From Planctomycetota bacterium (GTDB lineage: Bacteria; Planctomycetota; Planctomycetia; Pirellulales; Pirellulaceae): a stretch of DNA of 64,000 nucleotides. The notes below the pieces were generated by a model. That model searched no databases. It had not been told where the DNA came from and saw nothing but the letters and a program-made list of their open reading frames with translations. This document shows, piece after piece, positions 55,160 to 62,725 of the stretch (positions are counted from its first letter, which is position 1; every line of letters begins with the position of its first letter). Where the stretch lies: the NCBI GenBank assembly GCA_026692865.1, contig JAPLNI010000059.1, forward strand, positions 62,001 through 126,000, read 5' to 3'. The position numbers and the translations under genes are program-made.

Positions 55160-56167
55160 CTATTGAGCAGATTGCAGATGCTTCAACAGGAAGTCAGTGG
55201 AAGTTTCAAAATCAGGATTCTTCGCACCTGGGTAGGTCACGATGCAATCGACGCCGATTTCTTTGCAACGCTTGGCAAACTCGATGCCGTAAAGCGCCGA
55301 ATGCGTTGGGTCCGCTTCGGTGCCGCCGAGTACTGGTTCCTTCTTTTGGTTCGGATACTCAAGGAACAGCTTCGGATCATCTTTTGAAATCAGAGCCATC
55401 GGGGAGTACTCCATGATCCACGGGAGGACTTTCTCGCGGTTCTCGGTAAGAAGTGCGAATTCTTCCGCTCTTCCGCGTCCTTTGCTTGTAAATCCGAATG
55501 CGTGCCCACCATAAGTTGCATTAGCGATCCACTTACGAAGCTCGATAGGATCAAGCGAAGTTTGAGCTCCTGTGACGGCTGCGCATTGGAGACGAGATGA
55601 TTGCCTGGCGATCGGATCTGAACTGGTTGGGTCTGCTAGGTCATCATGCAAAGAAAGCCATAGCGATGTACATGCGCCGGCAGAACCACCCGTTGCACCG
55701 ATGCGATTTGGGTCGATATTCCATTCATTTGCTTTAGAGCGAATGGTTTGCAAAGCACGTGCGGCATCGTTTACGCATGCTTTTACTGGAGGTTCTACAT
55801 TTTGTTCCATCGCCTGAGGAATAAATCGATAGTTGATCGCAGCAACCGAGATTCCCGCATCAAGAAATGGCTTGATCTGTCGAGTCCCATATCCGGCTTT
55901 GTCGCCGTTCATCCATCCGCCGCCGTGAATCAAGAGGACAACCGGTGTGGGCTTCTCGGACTTGGCTTTCCAGAAGTCAAACTTTTGTCGTTCTGAATCT
56001 GTACCGTAAACAACATCCGCATGGGTTGGAGCAGGACGCTCGGGCGGCTGTTTTGCTTTGGCCCCAGCCTTGTTGGCTCCGCCGGCGGTAGCCTTGGGGG
56101 CGGCTTGCTCTTGAGCAAGAAGATTCGACGATAGAACACACAAGGCGAGTACAAATAGTTTCTTCAT
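55160..56167 (-). CDS. secreted alpha/beta hydrolase (carboxylesterase-like)
   Basis: A 335-residue exported esterase. Signal peptide (FVLALCVLSSNLLAQ), an Ala/Lys-rich linker, the oxyanion HGGGW (81-85) and nucleophile elbow GGSAG with Ser162. This matches the BD-FAE/acetyl-esterase type. In a sulfatase set it may remove acetyl or other ester groups from a glycan. Spacing of 73 nt to the next gene downstream is compatible with an operon. Confidence 0.88.
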   Translation of the reverse strand: MKKLFVLALCVLSSNLLAQEQAAPKATAGGANKAGAKAKQPPERPAPTHADVVYGTDSERQKFDFWKAKSEKPTPVVLLIHGGGWMNGDKAGYGTRQIKPFLDAGISVAAINYRFIPQAMEQNVEPPVKACVNDAARALQTIRSKANEWNIDPNRIGATGGSAGACTSLWLSLHDDLADPTSSDPIARQSSRLQCAAVTGAQTSLDPIELRKWIANATYGGHAFGFTSKGRGRAEEFALLTENREKVLPWIMEYSPMALISKDDPKLFLEYPNQKKEPVLGGTEADPTHSALYGIEFAKRCKEIGVDCIVTYPGAKNPDFETSTDFLLKHLQSAQ

Positions 56168-56220
56168 CAGTCGCGATTCCGATAAGAGGTAGGACCAAAG
56201 ATTTTACAATTGTGGCAGTT

Positions 56221-56285
56221 GCATAGGTTTCCAGCCTGTGGGCTTCAATCCCGCAGTCTTCAATCACATGCTGGAAGCCTATGCC
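56221..56285. repeat. GGCATAGGCTTCCAGCC palindrome, copy 2
   Basis: Arms GCATAGGTTTCCAGCCTGTG (56221-56240) and CACATGCTGGAAGCCTATGC pair with a few mismatches around a longer loop than at 28086. On the minus strand it begins 2 nt after the stop of the LamG-like gene. Confidence 0.8.
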
Positions 56286-56287
56286 AC

Positions 56288-57004
56288 TTACTTCCCGTAC
56301 AAACGAACGTCGTCGAAGTCGTTCATGTCGTCGAATGAACCGATGCCGATTCGACCTTTTCCAAAGGTCTTGTCGGTCGCGGTTAAATGGGGCTTGTTCA
56401 TATCATCGAAGTAGACCGTAATGGTTCCTGCCGTGCTATCGCGAACAACTTTGACATGATGCCATTTGTCGTCCCATGGGACTTCTCGTTTGTTATCAGT
56501 CAGTGGTCGGCGGGGCTGGGCGTTGACGATCATGATTTGCCCACTTGCAGGGTCAGGTTTCGCTCCTAGGTGAACGTAGTAAAAATGCTCAGGGTCTTGG
56601 TGACTGAAGAATGCGCAGCAATCGCGATGGTTACCGGTGTCCTTAGTGCTTCTGACTTTAAAGGTAAGAACGAAGTCCGACACTTGCACGTCTTTGATCA
56701 GAGCAATGTTGTGAGGGCTTCTTACCTTCGGCTCATAGACGCTCTTACGTTTGTTCAGCCCGAACGATTTGTTGCCAGCTTCATCGTGAAGGTACCATGA
56801 GGCATCGTCGGTTGTTTCCCACTTGTCACGCCCTTGTTCGAAGTCTTCGCTATAGACGAGTGGCATTCCTTGCGAATCATCGCTCAGGACAAGCGTACCC
56901 TGAGCCACGATAAACGACGGCCATAGAATCGACATCGACAATAAAAAGATCGACGAAAAAAAGATTGACGAAGAAATCTTTCGATACGTTAGATGCGTTG
57001 GCAT
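56288..57004 (-). CDS. exported LamG/DUF1080-like beta-sandwich protein
   Basis: A 238-residue protein with a long N-terminal signal (FFSSIFLLSMSILWPSFIVA) and a jelly-roll-type domain (EDFEQGRDKWETTDD near the start, FVLTFKVRS, WHHVKVVRD, RIGIGSFDDMNDFDDVRLYG near the end). This is the pattern of DUF1080/concanavalin-like folds that bind or cleave carbohydrates. No catalytic residue can be assigned. It shares the strand with the surrounding sulfatases. Confidence 0.75.
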   Translation of the reverse strand: MPTHLTYRKISSSIFFSSIFLLSMSILWPSFIVAQGTLVLSDDSQGMPLVYSEDFEQGRDKWETTDDASWYLHDEAGNKSFGLNKRKSVYEPKVRSPHNIALIKDVQVSDFVLTFKVRSTKDTGNHRDCCAFFSHQDPEHFYYVHLGAKPDPASGQIMIVNAQPRRPLTDNKREVPWDDKWHHVKVVRDSTAGTITVYFDDMNKPHLTATDKTFGKGRIGIGSFDDMNDFDDVRLYGK

Positions 57005-57141
57005 GATTGAAGCAATCGGATGGGAGAGAGAGCCGTATTCAATTACGACGCAGGACTCTTAATCGTACGAACAGTCGATATCGCCCCGCAATGGGTTGCC
57101 ACGTTTTATTTGACTTTTTCCAGACAATTCAAACGAAATCG

Positions 57142-58674
57142 CTATGCGGCCTTCTTCTTTCCTTTGGCTTTTCCGCCGGCTTTAGGCTTCGCGCCCGAAC
57201 CGTCGTTTTTGGTCGGCATCGGAGCATTCACTTCGGATCTCCATGCGACCAACCGATCGTGCAGTTCTTTTGCCTTCTCCGGCATCTCCATCGCGAGGTT
57301 CTTTGATTCGCCGATATCTCTGCTCAGGTTATAAAGCTCCAATCGACCGTCCTCAAGAAACTCCATCAGTTTCCAATCGCCTATTTGTACTAGGCTGACC
57401 GGAGTCGTTCGCCAAGTGTCCGCCCCTGCACCGAGATAGCCTGGAAAGTGCTGGAAGATGGCGTCTCGCTGAAGCTTGCCATCGGAATCACGAAAGAGCT
57501 TTACGAGGCTCTCGCCATCTAGCTGTTGACGAGGTTTCGGAGCACCTGCAATCTCGATCATTGTTGGAAAAATATCAACATGGATCGTCGGAACATTGCA
57601 CGTCGTGCCCGGCTTCGTAACGCCTGGCCATCGAACGACAAAGGGTTCGCGAGTTCCCCCTTCGTACAGGCTTCCTTTGCCGCTTCGAAGGGGTGCATTG
57701 TCGGTGATGTCATTGGCTTTTTTGATTCCCTCTCGTTCATAGCCTCCGACCCCACCGTTATCACTCGTGAAGATCAGCACCGTGCTATCCGCTAGCTTCA
57801 GTTCGTCTAAGGTCTTCATGATACGCCCCACGCTTTCGTCGACCGAGTAAATCATGGCTGCATATATTGGATTATCGTGACCACCGACGCCTGGCTTAGG
57901 CCTGAATTTTTCGATCAGTTCAGCTTTGGCGTCGTGTGGCGAGTGAACTCCAAAATGCGGCAAGTAGAGAAAGAAGGGGTTCTCTTGATTGCGAGTAATG
58001 AAGTCGACTGCTTTGTCAGTCAAGAAGTCTGCTAGATAGGTTCCGTCAGGATACTCCGTCTTCGGCGAGGTAGCGAATTCGAAGTGCTTACCTGCGCTCA
58101 CGATCGCCTCGTCGAAGCCACGATTGCTTGGATGATAGTCACCCTTCTCACCGATGTGCCATTTCCCAAACATGCCGGTGACGTAGCCCGATTCCTTGAG
58201 TTGCTTGGCAAATATGTCTCGATCAAGCGGAAGATCTGTAACGTTATCGACCGGCTTCAGAGGACGCGAACTCCAATCAAAGCGATCCGTTCCTCCGACG
58301 GTGTAAACTCCGGTACGCGCCCCATACTGGCCGCTCATCAGCGCCGCTCGAGTGGGAGTGCAATTTTGGCAATGATGATGATTGAGAAGTTTAGTGCCTT
58401 CCGACGCCAGCCGATCAATGTTGGGCGTCTCGTAATACTTGCTTCCGAAGCTAGCGACATCGGTATAGCCGAGGTCGTCCGCCATGATGAAAATGATGTT
58501 CGGTTTTTTTGCCACTCCTTCAGTCGCTTGGAGCTGCGACATTGAGCTGATGATGGCTCCAAAAGAAAAGATCGCGTAAGCGTACACATTTTGGAAGATC
58601 GGATATGCGTTCGACTTGGCCATTTCATCGCCCATTTTTGGAAGGAACTGGGAGCCACACGAAACGGTTAGCAT
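57142..58674 (-). CDS. sulfatase (formylglycine-type)
   Basis: A 510-residue sulfatase. The first 55 residues include a hydrophobic stretch (VYAYAIFSFGAIISSM) serving as signal or anchor. NIIFIMADDLGYTDVA, formylglycine motif CTPTR (Cys105 to Arg109), GKWHIGEKGDYHPSNRG and FTSDNGGVGG follow. It ends in a Lys/Gly/Ala tail (AGGKAKGKKKAA), found on many planctomycete exported proteins. Real start may be Met14 or Met18. The PEP-CTERM gene upstream ends 12 nt before it. Confidence 0.93.
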   Translation of the reverse strand: MLTVSCGSQFLPKMGDEMAKSNAYPIFQNVYAYAIFSFGAIISSMSQLQATEGVAKKPNIIFIMADDLGYTDVASFGSKYYETPNIDRLASEGTKLLNHHHCQNCTPTRAALMSGQYGARTGVYTVGGTDRFDWSSRPLKPVDNVTDLPLDRDIFAKQLKESGYVTGMFGKWHIGEKGDYHPSNRGFDEAIVSAGKHFEFATSPKTEYPDGTYLADFLTDKAVDFITRNQENPFFLYLPHFGVHSPHDAKAELIEKFRPKPGVGGHDNPIYAAMIYSVDESVGRIMKTLDELKLADSTVLIFTSDNGGVGGYEREGIKKANDITDNAPLRSGKGSLYEGGTREPFVVRWPGVTKPGTTCNVPTIHVDIFPTMIEIAGAPKPRQQLDGESLVKLFRDSDGKLQRDAIFQHFPGYLGAGADTWRTTPVSLVQIGDWKLMEFLEDGRLELYNLSRDIGESKNLAMEMPEKAKELHDRLVAWRSEVNAPMPTKNDGSGAKPKAGGKAKGKKKAA

Positions 58675-58686
58675 AGCATTTATTTC

Positions 58687-59334
58687 CTATCGGTGGTTGA
58701 CGCGAGCTCGACGTCGCCGCACAAATAGACCGCCAAGTAATAGACCAACCAAGGCGATTGTCGAAGGTTCTGGAACAGCAGTGACATTGAACTCGTAATT
58801 GTAAGTTTGATTGCCGGTAGCTTCCTGGGTCCAAAACGTGTAGGTACCCGCCGGGAGTGGTCCAGAAAACTTTTGCGCATTAGGAACTGCGGTAGAGAGT
58901 CCAAGATCATCCAACACGTTGTCGCCCTGGGACCTGCCCGCAGCAAAACCAACAAGCGTTCCGCCTAAAAGTTGACTTTGGCCAGCCACATCATTTGTTG
59001 GAATCGTGGTAAGCGTCCCGGTGTAGACAGCCATAAATCCGCCCCCGGCTGCATCGGTCGTTGTGTAGGATCTCAAAGTCACCGTCGAAAGCCTTTGACC
59101 TGTTGGAATGGTGATTATCCAGAAATCTCGGTCCAAAGGCGACGAGGTTGTGGAACCAATTACGTTGTTGATGCCTAGGTCAAGCGTGCCAATGACCGTG
59201 GGGATACCAATCGTTCCGGACAATTCTCCGTTAACCGACTCGTTGTAGATAAGCGCCGCTTGAGCCAGGTTCGTCAGGACACAAACCTGGAGACATAAGA
59301 ATACGAATAAAATTCGGGGGAATAGATAACACAT
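58687..59334 (-). CDS. PEP-CTERM sorting-signal protein
   Basis: A 215-residue secreted protein with N-terminal signal peptide and a classical C-terminal PEP-CTERM tail (VPEPSTIALVGLLLGGLF, then RRRRAR), recognised by exosortase for surface attachment. The middle is low in charge and rich in Thr, Gly and Val, likely a beta-sandwich (DUF-like, FWIITIPTG and FWTQEATG). Function unknown; it lies directly upstream of a sulfatase on the same strand. Confidence 0.88.
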   Translation of the reverse strand: MCYLFPRILFVFLCLQVCVLTNLAQAALIYNESVNGELSGTIGIPTVIGTLDLGINNVIGSTTSSPLDRDFWIITIPTGQRLSTVTLRSYTTTDAAGGGFMAVYTGTLTTIPTNDVAGQSQLLGGTLVGFAAGRSQGDNVLDDLGLSTAVPNAQKFSGPLPAGTYTFWTQEATGNQTYNYEFNVTAVPEPSTIALVGLLLGGLFVRRRRARVNHR

Positions 59335-59674
59335 AGATCAATATCTCACGGAGAGCAAAGGGAAATTGCTTTACGTTTACTTTAAGGGAAGCTTACGGAC
59401 CGTTGGCGATTGTAGTTTCCGAAAGTAATTTCGCAATCCTTTCATAAACACAATCTTAGTTCGATTATTGGAAAAGATTGCTCTAAGAAGAGATTGAGTA
59501 CCGTTACTCGACTTGCAAACTATCTTAGTGTTGATTAAAATCACGCTATCCGAAATCAGAGTGAAATCGATCGCTTTTGGGGCGGTTCAGACGGTCTTTT
59601 TCAGCCCGCCAGCCTCCAAAGTCATAAATCGGTCGAAACTCTCCTTATTTCTCAATTTCTCACGAGGCCTAACT
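59335..59674. other. divergent intergenic region
   Basis: These 340 bp separate the minus-strand PEP-CTERM gene from the CBS-domain gene and must hold promoters for both. No clear boxes are visible. CACGAGG just before the CBS-gene ATG is a plausible ribosome-binding site. Confidence 0.4.
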
Positions 59675-60100
59675 ATGCGAGTCCAAGAAATTCTCAGCCG
59701 AAAAGGCGATTCGGTTTACCAAATCTCTCCCGATGCGACGCTCGCTGAGGCTGTTGATCGATTGGTTAATTTCAACATTGGATCGCTTTTGGTATCCGAT
59801 GGCGAGTCCATCTATGGGATCATTACCGAGCGAGACATTATGAAAGTCATCGCTGATTCGCGACGGCCCCTAAGCGAGGTCCTTGTCCACGAGCAGATGA
59901 CTAGTGAAATGGTGACTGGCGAGCCGAACGACAACGTAAACGATATCATGGGTACGATGACCAGTCGCCGCGTTCGCCATCTTCCGATCATGGATAATGG
60001 ACGGTTGGCTGGAATGATCTCGATTGGCGATATCGTGAAGGCCCAGTATGAATTGTTGGTGGTCGAGAATCACTATCTTCGAGAATACATTCAGAGCTAG
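59675..60100 (+). CDS. CBS-domain pair protein
   Basis: A 141-residue cytosolic protein consisting of two CBS domains (DATLAEAVDRLVNFNIGSLL with GIITERDIMK, and PNDNVNDIMGTMTSRRVRHL with GMISIGDIVK). Such stand-alone pairs bind adenine nucleotides and regulate partners. The ATG at 59675 is chosen over an upstream one at 59513 because it begins the first CBS domain and has a ribosome-binding site. It overlaps apbE by 53 nt in a different frame. Confidence 0.9.
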   Translation: MRVQEILSRKGDSVYQISPDATLAEAVDRLVNFNIGSLLVSDGESIYGIITERDIMKVIADSRRPLSEVLVHEQMTSEMVTGEPNDNVNDIMGTMTSRRVRHLPIMDNGRLAGMISIGDIVKAQYELLVVENHYLREYIQS

Positions 60101-61187
60101 AAAGTCCTTACGCCATCCGGGGCGACTGACTACTCCGTTCTCGTTGGTAATCTTGATTTCGGCCGTCATCTTGTTGGCTTCCTGCGACCGACGTCAAGCG
60201 AAGCCATCGGTCGACCATGTCGTGCTTCGAGGGTCGACGATGGGCACGACTTATTGCGTGCGCTATCGGCCGAGTGTTGGATGTGAAGATCAACACGCCA
60301 TCCATCAATTTATCGAAGAAGAGCTTAAACAGATAGATCTTCAGATGTCGACTTATCGTGAGGACTCGGAAGTCTCGCGATTCAATAGCTCGCAATCGAC
60401 TGAATTATATCCGGTCTCTTTTGAAACGGCATTCGTTGTCGATCTTGCGCAGGAGATCGCTGAAATTTCCGATGGGGCTTTCGATGTTACTGTGGGACCA
60501 ATTGTAGATCTGTGGGGATTCGGCCCCGCAGGACGTCGACATTCAATTCCATCGGACGACGAGATCCAGTCGGTTAAGCGCCTCGTCGGATACAAGAACT
60601 TGATTGTCCAATTGAGTCCGCCCTCGCTGAGAAAGTTGATTCCAACGCTGCGAATCGATCTGTCGGCGATTGCGCCAGGGTTTGGGGCGGACCGCGTTAG
60701 CGATCTACTCAAGAGTCTTGGTATTCAGGATAGCTTCGTCGAAATCGGGGGTGAGATTGTCACGCGTGGTCACCGATCAGGTTCGGACCCGTGGCAAATC
60801 GGAATCGAGTCGCCTGAAGATTTCAAGCGATCGCTGAAGACTGTATTGGCGCTTTCGGATGCTGCCCTAGCGACCAGTGGAGACTACCGGAATTTCTTTC
60901 TTGATTCGGGTTCTCGATTCTCACACACGATCGATCCGAAAACGGCTCGCCCGGCGATACATTCGTTGGCTTCCGCGTCTGTTGTTGCGAGTAATGCAGC
61001 ACTTGCCGATGCAATCGCTACCTGCATGATGGTCTTGGGGAAAAGCGACGGACTGCGACTCGCAGAAGATAACAACTGGGCCGTGCTTCTCGTACAAAGA
61101 TCGGATAACGGCTTTGAATCGAGCTATTCAAAGCCGTTCGAGAAAGTCTTTCCTGAAGTATGCAGGAAGATTAAAGCGGGGCAATGA
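60048..61187 (+). CDS. apbE: FAD:protein FMN transferase (ApbE), lipoprotein
   Basis: A 379-residue enzyme that covalently attaches FMN to Thr/Ser of partner proteins (for example NqrB/NqrC). A hydrophobic stretch and lipobox (ILLASC) predict a lipoprotein. GSTMGTTYCVRY, MSTYREDSEVSRFN and GGEIVTRGH, ATSGDYRNFF and SHTIDPKTARP are the classic ApbE motifs. The exact start is uncertain: ATG 60048 lies inside the preceding CBS-domain gene; a TTG nearer the signal peptide is possible. No target flavoprotein is in view. Confidence 0.92.
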   Translation: MNCWWSRITIFENTFRARKSLRHPGRLTTPFSLVILISAVILLASCDRRQAKPSVDHVVLRGSTMGTTYCVRYRPSVGCEDQHAIHQFIEEELKQIDLQMSTYREDSEVSRFNSSQSTELYPVSFETAFVVDLAQEIAEISDGAFDVTVGPIVDLWGFGPAGRRHSIPSDDEIQSVKRLVGYKNLIVQLSPPSLRKLIPTLRIDLSAIAPGFGADRVSDLLKSLGIQDSFVEIGGEIVTRGHRSGSDPWQIGIESPEDFKRSLKTVLALSDAALATSGDYRNFFLDSGSRFSHTIDPKTARPAIHSLASASVVASNAALADAIATCMMVLGKSDGLRLAEDNNWAVLLVQRSDNGFESSYSKPFEKVFPEVCRKIKAGQ

Positions 61188-61342
61188 GTTTGTGGATGCT
61201 GGTTCATGGTTGGCAGTGCTGAATCAGTGGACTAAAATCACGCTGGTCTTTTGAACAAGTAGCCGCGAATAAATGGATATAGAATCTTCCGAACCGATGT
61301 TTGTTTTTCCCCAGCTCTCCACTTCCATATGTCAGGCTTGAA

Positions 61343-62551
61343 ATGATTCGTCGTACTTTCCTTCAGTCCATCTTCGCGCTGTCTGCTGCCTCGACATTGC
61401 GAGCCCAAGACAAACCAGCAACCCGTATTTTGCTTCGATCATCTTGGCAAACGGTAAACATCGGTGACATTGCCCATACTCCTGGGATGTTGGCATTGCT
61501 TGAGAAATATCGACCGGATGCGGAAGTGATACTTTGGCCTAGCAGTGTCGATCGGGGGGTCACAGAAATATTGATGAAGCGATTCCCAAAGCTAAAGATC
61601 GCACTCAGTAAAGCCGATCGTGAAAAGGCGTTGAAAGAATGCGACTTCTTCTTGCATGGATCTGGGCCAGGACTGGTTGGAGCAAAAGAGACCGAACTTG
61701 CAAGGAAGATCGGCAAGCCTTACGGATTTGGCGGGGTCACTCTCAACGATGATGAACTGAAGACGAAGGGTGAGCTGCTTGCTGGAGCGAAGTTCGTTTT
61801 TCTTCGTGACACCGATTCGATGAAAGCTCTTCAGAAGAGTGGTATTGAATTGCCTAAGGTGGACTTCGGTCCTGATGCAACTTTCGCGATCGATTTGCGT
61901 GATGATGATGCTGCAGCTGTCTTGATGAAAGAGTTTCGGCTTGAGCAAGGGAAGTTTCTTTGCGCTATCCCGCGACTGCGTTGGACTCCTTACTGGGAGA
62001 TTCACCCCGAAACCGTCAAGCCGAATCTTGAACGGGTCAAAGTCAACGAAGAGTTCGCAGAGAAAGACCACGCCAAGATTCGCGAAGGGATCACGGCTTG
62101 GGTGCGTGAGACAAAGATGAGAGTTCTTCTGTGTCCTGAGATGACGTATGAAGTTCCACTTTTGCGCACCCTTTTGTTTGAAAAATTACCTGATGATGTA
62201 AAGCCATTTGTGGCCGTAATGGATCGCTATTGGTTAACCCCTGAAGCTTGTAGCGTTTACGCAAAAGCAGCAGCAGTTTTGAGTTCGGAACAACATTCCC
62301 CAATTATTGCTATCGCAGCCGGAGTCCCTGCGGTTTTGGTTCGACAGCCGACGGATACTCGTAAAGGGCAAATGTGGTACGACCTGAAGATGAACGATTG
62401 GGTTTTCGAAATCGATAACATTAGTGGCGAGCAAATTGCAAATCAAATGGTAAAAATCGGACGCGATCTTCCAAGTGCTCGGCAAGAGGCCGCAAGAGCA
62501 CGCGATTATGCCCACGAAAGAATGGCCGCCATGATCGCCGCGATTCCATAA
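61343..62551 (+). CDS. polysaccharide pyruvyl transferase family protein with signal peptide
   Basis: A 402-residue protein. The N-terminus MIRRTFLQSIFALSAAS then LRAQ looks like a Tat-type or Sec signal (RRTFLQ). The remainder resembles the pyruvyl transferase (CsaB/WcaK) GT-B-like fold: NIGDIAHTPGMLALL, DFFLHGSGPGLVG, and SEQHSPIIAIAAGVPAVLVRQP near 330. Such enzymes normally use cytoplasmic phosphoenolpyruvate, so a signal peptide is surprising. ATG 61343 is chosen over ATG 61301 because it starts the signal peptide. Confidence 0.78.
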   Translation: MIRRTFLQSIFALSAASTLRAQDKPATRILLRSSWQTVNIGDIAHTPGMLALLEKYRPDAEVILWPSSVDRGVTEILMKRFPKLKIALSKADREKALKECDFFLHGSGPGLVGAKETELARKIGKPYGFGGVTLNDDELKTKGELLAGAKFVFLRDTDSMKALQKSGIELPKVDFGPDATFAIDLRDDDAAAVLMKEFRLEQGKFLCAIPRLRWTPYWEIHPETVKPNLERVKVNEEFAEKDHAKIREGITAWVRETKMRVLLCPEMTYEVPLLRTLLFEKLPDDVKPFVAVMDRYWLTPEACSVYAKAAAVLSSEQHSPIIAIAAGVPAVLVRQPTDTRKGQMWYDLKMNDWVFEIDNISGEQIANQMVKIGRDLPSARQEAARARDYAHERMAAMIAAIP

Positions 62552-62725
62552 GCTTAAAGCGGCTTACACGCACGAGCGTAAGAGTTTTTTGATACTCGGC
62601 TGAATCAACCGCTTGATCGTCCAGATTTGGGAAAAGTTAAGCAGCTTATCCCTGATCGGGTGGTTACAATGGAGTTTTGTAGTTTGGTCATCATACGACT
62701 TGTGGCTCGTAATGGATGTGACCAA

